53,070 nucleotides of DNA from Persephonella sp. (GTDB taxonomy: Bacteria; Aquificota; Aquificia; Aquificales; Hydrogenothermaceae): the NCBI GenBank assembly GCA_027030485.1, contig JALVEY010000173.1:1-53070 (forward strand). The letters are read 5' to 3'. How positions within the stretch are numbered: the stretch's first letter is position 1; each line of letters starts with the position of its first letter. Both the position numbers and the translations under genes were made by a program. The notes under the pieces are model-generated. The model ran no database searches, was not told where the DNA came from, and saw nothing but the letters and a program-made list of their open reading frames with translations. Positions 33,968 to 42,649 of this stretch are shown one piece after another.

Positions 33968-34522
33968 TTATGATTCTTCTGCAGTTAGCAGTTTCATCCT
34001 TTCCTGAACAGTGATAATACTTGTTATTTTAATACCAAAGTGATTCTCAACAGTATACAGTTCTCCTTTAGCTATAAGCTTTCCATTTACCTTTATATCA
34101 ACAGGTTGATTTATGTATCTGTCCAGTTCAACAATACTGTTAGGGTTAAGTTTGAGAACTTCTTCAAGTGGCATTGTTGTGCTACCTATTTCTACAGATA
34201 TTTCAAGGGGGATGTCCATTAGGAGATCAAGTTTTTCCTTCTCTATCAGATCTGTGGGAGGGTGTTCTATAACCTGTTGAGGTTCTTCTTTTTTTTCTTC
34301 CTGTGCCATCTGAGCCCATTCTTCAGCAAGTTTTTCCTGATCTATTTCATCACTTTCTTCTTCTTGTTGAGTTTCCTGTGCCATTTTTTCCCATTCTTCA
34401 GCTAATTTCTCCTGATCTACTTCTTCAGACTGTTCCTCTGCCATTTTTGCCCATTCTTCTGCAAGCTTTTCCTGATCAACCTCTTCGCCTGTTTGCTCTT
34501 CTTTTTTTTCCTCTTCTGACAT
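33968..34522 (-). CDS. fliN: Flagellar motor switch protein FliN, long form with triplicated N-terminal motif
   Basis: The protein is 184 aa from the second ATG (34522); ATG 34525 overlaps the fliM stop. The C-terminal about 85 residues are a SpoA domain (LLMDIPLEISVEIGSTTMPL, ELYTVENHFGIKITSIITVQ, then ERMKLL). The N-terminal 78 residues contain three near-identical units built on VDQEKLAEEWAKMAEE. A single W-containing motif of this kind (LWAEALSEQ) stands near the start of E. coli FliN, so this looks like that motif in three copies. The gene lies with fliM and fliG, so this is probably the principal C-ring FliN, while the short copy sits near fliP. Confidence 0.92.
   Translation of the reverse strand: MSEEEKKEEQTGEEVDQEKLAEEWAKMAEEQSEEVDQEKLAEEWEKMAQETQQEEESDEIDQEKLAEEWAQMAQEEKKEEPQQVIEHPPTDLIEKEKLDLLMDIPLEISVEIGSTTMPLEEVLKLNPNSIVELDRYINQPVDIKVNGKLIAKGELYTVENHFGIKITSIITVQERMKLLTAEES
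34292..34486 (-). repeat. Three coding repeats in the long fliN
   Basis: Residues 14-33, 34-53 and 59-78 of the ORF share [VI]DQEKLAEEW followed by [AE][KQ]MA[EQ]. The encoded core DQEKLAEEW is invariant, but its codons differ between copies (CTT GCA, TTA GCT, CTT GCT for LA), so selection has kept the peptide while the DNA drifted. Confidence 0.88.
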
Positions 34523-34524
34523 CA

Positions 34525-35481
34525 TTACTCCTCTTCAAAAACCGGTTTTGTTATCATTGCTGCATATTTCTCATTTATTTTTCCAAGTTTTGCAAAAAAT
34601 TTGTGTTTATCTTCAACAAATAGCCTGAACTCCTGATCAGGTGAAACAAAAAGATTGATCTGTGTTCCTTCTTCCCAGGAAAGTATATCTTTGATTTTCA
34701 TTTTCACTTTTGTAAGTTCAAATTCTATCTTGACATTGATCTTTTTCACTTTTTCCTCAATGTTTTTCTTCCATACAGGATCTTCAGCGAAAGCAACCTG
34801 GGAGTAAACTATATCCTTTATAGGAAAAAACATACTTTGGGGAAAACAGAAAAAGAATGGAGCCTCATAACCTTCTATATCTATCTTACACTCTACTATG
34901 ATAACTTTTTCGTTTGGAGAAACTATTCTTGCAAGACTTGGATTTAATTCTATAGATCTTACTTCAACCATAACTGGATAAAAGGCATCCCAAACCTGCT
35001 CAAACGTTTTCAAAGCAGAGTTAATAAAATCATCTATAACTTTCATCTCAAGCTTGGTGAATTCTCTTCCTTCTACTTTAAAAGGTTTTGCAGGACCTCC
35101 AAAAAGAACGCTTATAACTGTAAAAACAAGTCTTGAGTCAACAACCAAGAGGGCATTTTCCTTTAAAGGTCTCATCGAAAAGATAGTATAGCTTGATGGA
35201 AGGGGGATTTTGAATATAAAGTTTTGAAATCTTGATATGTAAATATTTTCTTTTGTTACCATGTTTATCTGAGGAAGAATTTTCCTTGATTCGTCCCGGA
35301 AAACCTTTATCCATCTTTCAAATATTAGTTCAAAACCGGGAAGTCCTCCCTTCTTTATGTGTTCAACTTCAGAAAAATCAAAAGGTGTAATATCAGATTT
35401 TTTTTCTTCCTCTTTTTCTTCTTCTTTTCCACTTCCTAACAAAGCGTCTATTTCTTCTTGGGAAAGAAATTCCTCTGACAT
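34525..35481 (-). CDS. fliM: Flagellar motor switch protein FliM
   Basis: The protein is 318 aa. The N-terminal CheY-P binding motif is present (LSQEEIDALLGSG, residues 7-18), a CheC-like middle domain includes LVFTVISVLFGGPAKPF, and a C-terminal SpoA domain ends near FAKLGKINEKYAAMITKPV. FliM couples CheY-P to switching of rotation. A very acidic KEEEKEEEKK linker joins the first two parts. It overlaps fliN and follows fliG. Confidence 0.96.
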   Translation of the reverse strand: MSEEFLSQEEIDALLGSGKEEEKEEEKKSDITPFDFSEVEHIKKGGLPGFELIFERWIKVFRDESRKILPQINMVTKENIYISRFQNFIFKIPLPSSYTIFSMRPLKENALLVVDSRLVFTVISVLFGGPAKPFKVEGREFTKLEMKVIDDFINSALKTFEQVWDAFYPVMVEVRSIELNPSLARIVSPNEKVIIVECKIDIEGYEAPFFFCFPQSMFFPIKDIVYSQVAFAEDPVWKKNIEEKVKKINVKIEFELTKVKMKIKDILSWEEGTQINLFVSPDQEFRLFVEDKHKFFAKLGKINEKYAAMITKPVFEEE

Positions 35482-35491
35482 AACAAAACCT

Positions 35492-36517
35492 CTAAATCAT
35501 TTCTTCTCCAGCACCATACTCAATAACACCTTTTTCTATAAGACCTTTAATTGTAGCGATGATCTTTTTTCTTGCATTTTCAACATCGGACTTTTTAACA
35601 GGTCCGAGAATTTCCATATCCTCAAGGAACATCTGTGCAGCTCTTTTTGACATGTTAGACAGGAACTTATCCATAATCTCTGGAGGAGCTCCTTTAAGGG
35701 CGATAAGTAGATCATTCTTATCAACGACTTTAAGTATCTCAATAATAGCCCTGTTGTCCAGCTTGACAATATCTTCAAATTTGAACATTTTTTCTTCAAT
35801 CGTATCAGCAAGGGATGGGTTTTCTTTTCTGATCTCTTCAAGGATCTCCTGCCCTAATTCTTTTGGTAATACATTAACAATTTCGGCTGCAATGTCAACT
35901 CCGCTTAATGTTTCTTCTTTCCCTGCTCCTATGGTAAGGAGTTCTTCTTCAAGGGTGTTGGCAACCATTTTCAGCATATCGCTTGATATCTTCTCTATGG
36001 AGGCTATTCTTTTTATTACTTCTTCCTGAACGTTTGTTACACCAAGCCTTTTTGGGAGAAACTGTATTATTTCTGCTGCCTTTACAGGTTTTAATTGGGA
36101 AAGTATTAGGGCGATAACCTGCGGATGTTCATTCTGGATAATATTTGCAACAAATTTTGGATCCATCTTTTCAAGCTCTCTGAATATAGCTTTCCCTTCC
36201 TCAACAGTCAACGTATCTGCAAGAAGTTTTTCTAACTTATCAGGGGGAAGTGCTTGCTCTAATATTTTTTTTAGATTTTCAGGGGCAATTTTAATAGGTG
36301 CTATTTCCTTTAAAGCTTCAAAGGCTTCCTCAAGTATCTGCTTTGCAGTTTCTTTTGATGGAGGCTCTACAGCAAGAATTTGTTTTATAAGTCTTTCTAT
36401 TTCATGTTCTTTTAAGTGTTTGAATATTGTAACTGTTGCTTCTTCAGGGAGAAGCGAAAGGAGTATAGCTGCTTTTTCAGGACCTTTAAGACTTTTTTCT
36501 TTTTTTTCTTCTGGCAC
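35492..36517 (-). CDS. fliG: Flagellar motor switch protein FliG
   Basis: The protein is 341 aa. The middle domain EHPQ motif (NIIQNEHPQVIALILSQLKP) and the C-terminal torque domain with MFKFEDIVKLDNRAIIEILK and LSNMSKRAAQMFLEDMEILG are present. FliG transmits stator force to the MS ring. The gene is preceded by a PilZ protein gene (3-nt gap) and followed by fliM. Confidence 0.97.
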   Translation of the reverse strand: MPEEKKEKSLKGPEKAAILLSLLPEEATVTIFKHLKEHEIERLIKQILAVEPPSKETAKQILEEAFEALKEIAPIKIAPENLKKILEQALPPDKLEKLLADTLTVEEGKAIFRELEKMDPKFVANIIQNEHPQVIALILSQLKPVKAAEIIQFLPKRLGVTNVQEEVIKRIASIEKISSDMLKMVANTLEEELLTIGAGKEETLSGVDIAAEIVNVLPKELGQEILEEIRKENPSLADTIEEKMFKFEDIVKLDNRAIIEILKVVDKNDLLIALKGAPPEIMDKFLSNMSKRAAQMFLEDMEILGPVKKSDVENARKKIIATIKGLIEKGVIEYGAGEEMI

Positions 36518-36520
36518 GAT

Positions 36521-37174
36521 TTATCCTGCTTCATTAATTATTTTTTCAGATACTTTAATATATTTCCTTATGATATAATTTATCAAGTTTAAATTTGTTT
36601 TTGTAATTTTTCCTCCTAAAAACTCGTATCCTTCCCTTTTACCAAGATGTAGTATCTCTATCTCTACTTTAAAGTCTTCATCTGTATTTTTTACAGTTAT
36701 TCTGTCTCCTACCTTCAAAGAACCTATACAGGAATTTATTACACCAAGCCCTGATCTGCTGAGTTCAAAAACACAGGCACCTTCACACATAATCTTGTCA
36801 TCCTTTTCTATAATAAAACTTCCTAAATCTTTGCAACAAAAATAAAATCTGTGAAATCTTCTTTTTTCTTCTATTGGGGTTGGTTCTTCAGCCTGGAAGA
36901 TTAGTTTTCTTTCTGAAATGTCTTTTACAAGGGCTTTAAGATTATAGGCTGTGGTATCACTGTTTAAAAAAAGTGTAAATCTATTTTCTTTTTTAAAAAA
37001 CTTTAAGATAGGAGATGGATTTATTGAATGAAGAATGAAGACATTTTCGTCAGATATATTCACAATTCCACTAAATACAAGGCTAAAATCCATGTCAATA
37101 CCGTATTTTTCACAGAACCTTTTAATCTTTATTTCTCCAGAATATCTTTTGCCGTCGCTTAAAGGAAGATTCAT
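36521..37174 (-). CDS. PilZ-domain protein (putative c-di-GMP effector) upstream of fliG
   Basis: The protein is 217 aa. A C-terminal PilZ domain begins near 100, with the RxxxR element at Arg105-Arg109 (RRFHR) and the second motif ELSRSGLGV at 137-145; the usual Asp/Asn before xSxxG is Glu here. The N-terminal about 95 residues form a beta-rich YcgR-N-like part (weak). PilZ proteins such as YcgR act on FliG and FliM as brakes when c-di-GMP is high. Its place immediately before fliG in the same operon supports that role, but binding ability with the Glu substitution is uncertain. Confidence 0.78.
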   Translation of the reverse strand: MNLPLSDGKRYSGEIKIKRFCEKYGIDMDFSLVFSGIVNISDENVFILHSINPSPILKFFKKENRFTLFLNSDTTAYNLKALVKDISERKLIFQAEEPTPIEEKRRFHRFYFCCKDLGSFIIEKDDKIMCEGACVFELSRSGLGVINSCIGSLKVGDRITVKNTDEDFKVEIEILHLGKREGYEFLGGKITKTNLNLINYIIRKYIKVSEKIINEAG

Positions 37175-37178
37175 TGTT

Positions 37179-38915
37179 TTAACCTCTACTTATGCTGTCT
37201 AAAGTATTAAGAATATATAAGATCTCATCTTTAAGCTTTTTTAATACTTTTTCCTTTTTATTCTCAGAAGATACAGAATTTATCTCTCTGTCTATCTGGT
37301 GTATATACTTCAAAATATCCTGGTATGTATCTTCTGATATTTTTCCATACCTTTTGAGATCATTTTTTAACCATTTGTAAAGTTCTGTATCTTCAAGGGG
37401 AAATGGATCGTTTTTTGTTATACGGGATAATACCCAATGTGTAAAAAGGATTTTTCCTTTTTGTATAATATCATTTTCCATATAAATCTTATCTGTTAAA
37501 GCCATTACACTTTTTTTAATTTCTTCAGAACTGTTTTCAACATGCTTAAACTTTAATCTATACATCTCAACATTTCGGTTTAGATCTATTATCTCTTCTT
37601 TAATTATATTGAGGGATTCTTCCTGTTCTTCAACCAGCAGTACAATTTCTTCAGCTATATCTGTTATCATTTTTATGTTGTTTTTTACCACTTTTGTTGT
37701 ATATCCTGAAAACTCCATCAGTTTCTGTACTTCTGCGGCTTTTTCAGATTTCTTCTGCAATTGCTTTGCAAAATTTTTCATAGAGTTTGAGATAGAATTA
37801 ACCGTATCTTCTATTTCTTCTGTTGCCCTTTTTGTTTTATTGGCAAGAACCCTAACTTCATCAGCAACAACACCAAAGCCTTTACCGTATTCACCTGCCC
37901 TTGCAGCTTCTATCGCAGCGTTTAAAGCAAGAAGATTTGTCTGTTCTGCTATAGATTTTATAGTATTTACAATATCTTTTATCTTTTCAGACTGCTCTGT
38001 TAGGATATTTACATTATCCTTTAGAGAAACCACTTCACCTGTAAGCTTTTTTACTTCGTCTATAGAGGAGACTATAGTTTGTGATCCTTCTACAGCCTTT
38101 TTTTCAACGTTTTTCATATCTGAATAGACATTTTTTACATATCTGTTCAGGTTATCTATGGATATTGAAAAAATCTCAGAAGACATTGCAAGATCTAAAA
38201 CTTGTGTTTGAACAGCTTTATTCCTGTTTTTTGAATCCAAAAGATTGATTAGAAGAGAGATCATTTCTCTGTTTAGCTCATCAAAACTCTTTACTAATTC
38301 TGCTGTGTATTCTTCTGTTCTTTCAAGATATTTATCTAATTCTTTTTCAATATGTTCTATCTTATAGCTATCGTTGGATGAAAATTTGAGATCTTTTTTA
38401 ATTAGTATTCTTATTCTTTTTATAATCTCTTTAAAAATTGAAATGAAAGATCTGTAAACTGTAATTTTTCCAAACAGACTTACCAAAAAACCAAAAATAG
38501 GGATAAGGATCAGGATAGCCAGTGCTTTTTGCAAAACCTGATTAGCATCCCTGTTAATCTTTATCAATAAATCTTTGAGCTCTTTTTTGGCAATTAATAA
38601 ATTTTCTTTGTTTTGAGTTGATAGACCATGATTAATTAATACTGTTATTTCATTCAGTTTTTTTGTGTGTTTTTTTTGGGGAAGATTTTTTAACAGATTT
38701 TCATACTGTTTTGTTAGTGATCCTTTATTTATCTCTTTCCTGTTTTCAATTAGTGCTGAAGCGGTTTGAACAGAGTAATACAGTTTTCTTCCAATCTCCT
38801 CAAGGATAGATATCTCTCTATATTCTTTTATCATTAGATAAACATACTGGGAAAGTAAAAAAAGAACAGATACTTCCACTATAAGTGCTACGATAAGTTT
38901 TGCCTTTATTCCCAA
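37179..38915 (-). CDS. Transmembrane methyl-accepting chemotaxis protein with degenerate C-terminal CZB-like domain
   Basis: The protein is 578 aa. Two membrane segments (about 7-28 and 137-157) enclose a roughly 105-residue helical periplasmic domain. The conserved signalling tip is [20 protein letters not shown] with [20 protein letters not shown], which contacts CheA and CheW. No clear HAMP domain was seen. After the MA domain, [25 protein letters not shown] and YIHQIDREI resemble a CZB zinc-binding domain that has lost its Cys (CxLGKWL is ELYKWL here). Its ligand is unknown. It is the second of two adjacent MCP genes. Confidence 0.9.
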   Translation of the reverse strand: MGIKAKLIVALIVEVSVLFLLSQYVYLMIKEYREISILEEIGRKLYYSVQTASALIENRKEINKGSLTKQYENLLKNLPQKKHTKKLNEITVLINHGLSTQNKENLLIAKKELKDLLIKINRDANQVLQKALAILILIPIFGFLVSLFGKITVYRSFISIFKEIIKRIRILIKKDLKFSSNDSYKIEHIEKELDKYLERTEEYTAELVKSFDELNREMISLLINLLDSKNRNKAVQTQVLDLAMSSEIFSISIDNLNRYVKNVYSDMKNVEKKAVEGSQTIVSSIDEVKKLTGEVVSLKDNVNILTEQSEKIKDIVNTIKSIAEQTNLLALNAAIEAARAGEYGKGFGVVADEVRVLANKTKRATEEIEDTVNSISNSMKNFAKQLQKKSEKAAEVQKLMEFSGYTTKVVKNNIKMITDIAEEIVLLVEEQEESLNIIKEEIIDLNRNVEMYRLKFKHVENSSEEIKKSVMALTDKIYMENDIIQKGKILFTHWVLSRITKNDPFPLEDTELYKWLKNDLKRYGKISEDTYQDILKYIHQIDREINSVSSENKKEKVLKKLKDEILYILNTLDSISRG

Positions 38916-38926
38916 AATTATTCCTT

Positions 38927-40756
38927 TTAACTTATAAATACCTGGTAAAGTTTTACCAGAATATCTGCGATACTTCTCGAAAGTTCAACCAGCTTATCAA
39001 CCTTATCCTGTGCCTCCTGATATTTTCCTTCCCTGTAAAGCTTTACAGCTTCTGAACCGGTCTGGTGGAACTCTAAATGTATACTCTCGAGATCTTTTAT
39101 TAACTGGGTTGCTTCTGTTCCATACTTTTGGGCTTTCTGTAATCCTTCTGAATAAAGCCATTTTCCAAGATTACAGCGGGAGTGATCTGTAGGCTCAAAA
39201 CTGATTTTTCCCTCCATAGCCCTTATGATGTTTTCCACGTATTCGGCATGCTCTATTATTCTTGTAAGAAGGCTGAATGAATCATCTTTTTTAATCTCAG
39301 TGAACAGCCTCCACACATCCTCACCGTTCTTAAATGTTGAACTTGCTATCTGATCAAGATCAATAGCTATATCCAACAGATCCTCAATGCTACTGATCAG
39401 TGTGTTGGCATTTTCTGAGACAGATTTTATCATCTTAGACTGTTCTTCTGTTGACGCGGTCTGTTGCATAATCATATCTGTAATTTTTCTGCTCGCTTCC
39501 TGTATCCTATCAAATATCTCATCTATCTCTTCTGAGTATTCCGCACCCTCATTTATAATGTCTCTAACATTGCTTACTTCTGCTTCTGTTTTTTCCATTT
39601 CTTCCATTATTGATGTAACAACATCCCTTATTTCATTTGCACTTTTTGATGTTTTTTCGGCAAGTTTCCTTACCTCATCTGCAACAACAGCAAATCCCCT
39701 TCCTACTTCTCCTGCCCTTGCAGCCTCAATAGCCGCATTTAATGCAAGGAGGTTCGTCTGCTCTGTTATCTCAAGTATAACATCAAGTATGTGTTCTATA
39801 CCTGATATTCTTTTCCTCAGTTCTGCTGTAGAGTCTGTAAGTCTTGTTATAACATTAACAGACTGCTTTATGTTTGATACGGATTTTTCTATAGATCTTG
39901 CACCTTTCATTACCAGTTCATTAATGTTTTCCTGGGCTGATTGAACGTCTGATATGGAGGATGCTAATTGTGATATAGCTGAGCTTATCTGGTTGACAGA
40001 GCTTACAATATCTTCAAGATTATCTTTGAATAACCTCATTTCTTCTCTTATTTTATAGGCGCTTGCACCTATAAGAGATGTTTCGTAAATCGTCAGAGAC
40101 AATTCTGGTGAAGCCTCTTTCATAATTCTATCAATATTCCTCTCTGCTGTTACATCCTTCCATGTTGATGCATACCCTATTATATTTCCGCTTGAATCTG
40201 CAATGGCGAATCTGTAAGACTGGATAATATGATTTCCTACTACTATATCAGCATTTTTTTTCAGTTCACCAGGTTTTAAGGACTTTAAAAGTTCCTTAAC
40301 CTTCTCAGGATCTTTATGAAATTTATGGATAGAGATTCCTATTGGATTTTCCCAATTAATGGTAAAACCGTAAACTCTGTTTATATCCTCTCCTAATTCT
40401 TTAAGAATTTGCTTTCCTCTTTTATTTACATAAATCAGCTCGTTTCCTTCATTTCCAGGTTTAAAATCTGGTGAAACGATAAATACTCCTTCTTCCTGAA
40501 GATAATCCAAAATGCTCCAACCTTCTTCAGCTTTACTCTTTAGATCGTTAACTTGAGATTGTATCTCTGAGAGTTCTTTACTAAATTGGGAAATCTGGGA
40601 ATCTTTTTTCTGCACTTCTTCTTCCAATTTATGTATTTGTGTATCCTTCTCTTTAACAATAGTTCTCAATTCCTTAATCAGTCTATCTTTGTTTTCAAGT
40701 TCTTCTTTGAGTTTCTCCACAGCCTTATAAACATCTTTGCAACCAAACAGTCCCAT
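38927..40756 (-). CDS. Cytoplasmic MCP with coiled coil, PAS and CZB zinc-sensing domain
   Basis: The protein is 609 aa with no membrane segment. The order is a coiled coil (about 8-78), a PAS-like domain (about 85-205, ending [20 protein letters not shown]), the MA signalling domain with [20 protein letters not shown], and a C-terminal CZB domain ([38 protein letters not shown]) that keeps His, Cys, His and His ligands. CZB domains bind zinc and can sense hypochlorous acid or zinc itself. PAS suggests a redox or small-ligand input such as energy taxis (inference). It lies between cheY and the second MCP. Confidence 0.92.
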   Translation of the reverse strand: MGLFGCKDVYKAVEKLKEELENKDRLIKELRTIVKEKDTQIHKLEEEVQKKDSQISQFSKELSEIQSQVNDLKSKAEEGWSILDYLQEEGVFIVSPDFKPGNEGNELIYVNKRGKQILKELGEDINRVYGFTINWENPIGISIHKFHKDPEKVKELLKSLKPGELKKNADIVVGNHIIQSYRFAIADSSGNIIGYASTWKDVTAERNIDRIMKEASPELSLTIYETSLIGASAYKIREEMRLFKDNLEDIVSSVNQISSAISQLASSISDVQSAQENINELVMKGARSIEKSVSNIKQSVNVITRLTDSTAELRKRISGIEHILDVILEITEQTNLLALNAAIEAARAGEVGRGFAVVADEVRKLAEKTSKSANEIRDVVTSIMEEMEKTEAEVSNVRDIINEGAEYSEEIDEIFDRIQEASRKITDMIMQQTASTEEQSKMIKSVSENANTLISSIEDLLDIAIDLDQIASSTFKNGEDVWRLFTEIKKDDSFSLLTRIIEHAEYVENIIRAMEGKISFEPTDHSRCNLGKWLYSEGLQKAQKYGTEATQLIKDLESIHLEFHQTGSEAVKLYREGKYQEAQDKVDKLVELSRSIADILVKLYQVFIS

Positions 40757-40775
40757 TTTTTAACCTCCTGTAATC

Positions 40776-41171
40776 CTATTTTTTCATTGCAGAAAAAATC
40801 TTCTCAATTTTCTCTTTCAAAACTTCCGCTGTGAATGGTTTTACTATGTAATTGTTCACTCCTGCTTTTATAGCAAGAAGTACATTTTCTTTTTTAGCTT
40901 CTGCCGTAACCATAAGGACAGGTAGATGCTTTAAATCAGGGTCTTTTCTTATTTCCTGAACGAGTTCAAGACCTGTCATGTTAGGCATATTCCAGTCTGT
41001 TATCACAAAGTCATAATTACTTGACTTTAATTTTTGAAGGGCTACTTTTCCATCTTCAGCCTCATCTATATTTTTGAAACCAAGCTGTTCAAGAAGACCT
41101 TTAATAATTCTTCTCATTGTAGCCATATCATCTACTACAAGTATTTTTATTTCTCTATCAGGGAGAGCCAT
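40776..41171 (-). CDS. cheY: Chemotaxis response regulator CheY
   Basis: The protein is 131 aa, a single receiver domain. Acidic pocket residues Asp14/Asp15 ([10 protein letters not shown]), phosphoacceptor Asp59 ([11 protein letters not shown]), Thr in VTAEAKKE and Lys in YIVKPF are all present, and the segment around Asp59 is very close to enterobacterial CheY. CheY-P binds FliM to change rotation. It is preceded by cheV and followed by the two MCP genes. Confidence 0.96.
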   Translation of the reverse strand: MALPDREIKILVVDDMATMRRIIKGLLEQLGFKNIDEAEDGKVALQKLKSSNYDFVITDWNMPNMTGLELVQEIRKDPDLKHLPVLMVTAEAKKENVLLAIKAGVNNYIVKPFTAEVLKEKIEKIFSAMKK

Positions 41172-41172
41172 C

Positions 41173-42141
41173 TCATTCCTCCTTTTTCTTTATTGCATAT
41201 TTATGTACAAGCTTAAGTAGATCAGGCGCATCAAATTTTACGAGATGGGCGTCTGCATTAACGAATTTTGCTTTATCAACAGTTGCTTTATCACTCAAAG
41301 ATGTGTTTATAATCACAGGTATTTTACTAAATTCAGGATGTTCTTTTATTTTTCTGGTGAATGTCAGCCCATCCATTCCGGGCATTTCTATGTCTGAGAC
41401 AATAAGTTGTACATAATCTGTGATGTCTTTACCTTCTGATGCTGCTTTCTGAAGAAAGTTGTTAAGTATATCCAAGCCTTCAAGACCGCTTGAAGCTTCA
41501 ATAACGGTATGACCGTCTTTTTCAAGGATACCTTTGATAATCTTCCTTGCAACAGGAGAATCATCAAGAATAAGTATTGAAAAATGCCCTTTTCTATCTA
41601 TCTCTTCAGGCAGTTCCTCTTCAACTCCAAATATCTTAATCATACCCAGCTCATCGAGAATTCCTTCAAAGTCAAGAAGGAGAAGTAAATTTCCATCCTC
41701 TATTTCTATTACCCCTACAATCTTTCCTCCCAATCTTTCCTCTATACTGGGTGGTGGTTTTTTAATATCAGCCCATTTAATTCGTCTAATTCTTTTTGCT
41801 TCATGAACTATAACACCTACTATTTCTCTGAGAAATTCCATAACGATAACATACTTTCCTGCTCCTTCAGGTTCTTTTATTTTCATCCATTTAGCAAGGT
41901 TAACTATGGGAACAATCTCTCCTCTAATTTTGGCTATTCCTTCTACTTCAGGTGGAGAACCTGGAGACTTTACTATATTCTCTGGTCTTCTTGTGACTTC
42001 TCTAACCTTTGCAACATTAACTCCCAAAATCCATTCGTATATTTCATTATTTTGAAGTACTTCATACATTCTGAAATCTATAATCTCAAGTTCATTTGCT
42101 CCCGTCTCAAGTATCTTCGGAAGATAGTCCTTTTTAGCCAT
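41173..42141 (-). CDS. cheV: Chemotaxis coupling protein CheV (CheW-receiver fusion)
   Basis: The protein is 322 aa. An N-terminal CheW domain (about 15-165; [40 protein letters not shown]) is joined to a receiver domain (about 185-315) with [20 protein letters not shown], phosphoacceptor Asp in [16 protein letters not shown] and Lys in AHLVKFDAP. CheV couples receptors to CheA and can act as a phosphate sink or an adaptation device. It stands between cheW and cheY. Confidence 0.95.
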   Translation of the reverse strand: MAKKDYLPKILETGANELEIIDFRMYEVLQNNEIYEWILGVNVAKVREVTRRPENIVKSPGSPPEVEGIAKIRGEIVPIVNLAKWMKIKEPEGAGKYVIVMEFLREIVGVIVHEAKRIRRIKWADIKKPPPSIEERLGGKIVGVIEIEDGNLLLLLDFEGILDELGMIKIFGVEEELPEEIDRKGHFSILILDDSPVARKIIKGILEKDGHTVIEASSGLEGLDILNNFLQKAASEGKDITDYVQLIVSDIEMPGMDGLTFTRKIKEHPEFSKIPVIINTSLSDKATVDKAKFVNADAHLVKFDAPDLLKLVHKYAIKKKEE

Positions 42142-42154
42142 CTAATTCCTCCGT

Positions 42155-42649
42155 TTATAAGTTCTCGGTTCTGAATATTTTCTTTATGTTTAGCAAAGTT
42201 AATAGCTCCTTTTTTCCAGAGCCGTTTTCTATCATTATCACACCATCTATGAAATCAGGATCAATCCCTATAGAGTTCATTGGGGGTGGCTGTATCTCTT
42301 CAGGGTTTATGTTTATTGCTCCCTCAACTTTATCAACAGTTATTCCTATATGTCCTAAATCTGTTTCAACAACAACGATCATTGGATGTTCAAGATTATC
42401 TTCCCCATTAAGGTTAAACTTTTTCTTAAGGCTTACGACCGGAATTATGTTTCCTCTAAGGTTCATTACACCTAAGATATAATCTTTTGTTTTAGGAACA
42501 GGTGTAATATCCATATCCTTCGTTATTTTGATCACATCTTTTATATTCACACCTATAAGTTCATCATTAAGGTAAAATGTTATTAGCCTTTCTTCTGTTG
42601 ATACCTCTTTTTTTATTTCCCTAAGTCCTAAGACCTCTATTTCTGACAT
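42155..42649 (-). CDS. cheW: Chemotaxis coupling protein CheW
   Basis: The protein is 164 aa, a single CheW domain with EERLITFYLNDELIGVNIKD, VMNLRGNIIPVVSLKKKFNL and IGITVDKVEGAININPEEIQ. It bridges MCPs and CheA at the array. Its start overlaps the last base of cheA. The organism therefore has two CheW-type adaptors, this one and CheV. Confidence 0.96.
   Translation of the reverse strand: MSEIEVLGLREIKKEVSTEERLITFYLNDELIGVNIKDVIKITKDMDITPVPKTKDYILGVMNLRGNIIPVVSLKKKFNLNGEDNLEHPMIVVVETDLGHIGITVDKVEGAININPEEIQPPPMNSIGIDPDFIDGVIMIENGSGKKELLTLLNIKKIFRTENL

Noticed and set aside
35536-35841. 101-aa minus-strand ORF in another frame of fliG
   Set aside because: It lies wholly inside fliG, with composition expected from an out-of-frame reading.
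37609-38127. 172-aa Ser-rich plus-strand ORF opposite the MCP gene
   Set aside because: Ser/Phe-rich composition is what the complement of Glu/Lys-rich coiled-coil genes gives; the MCP on the other strand is certain.
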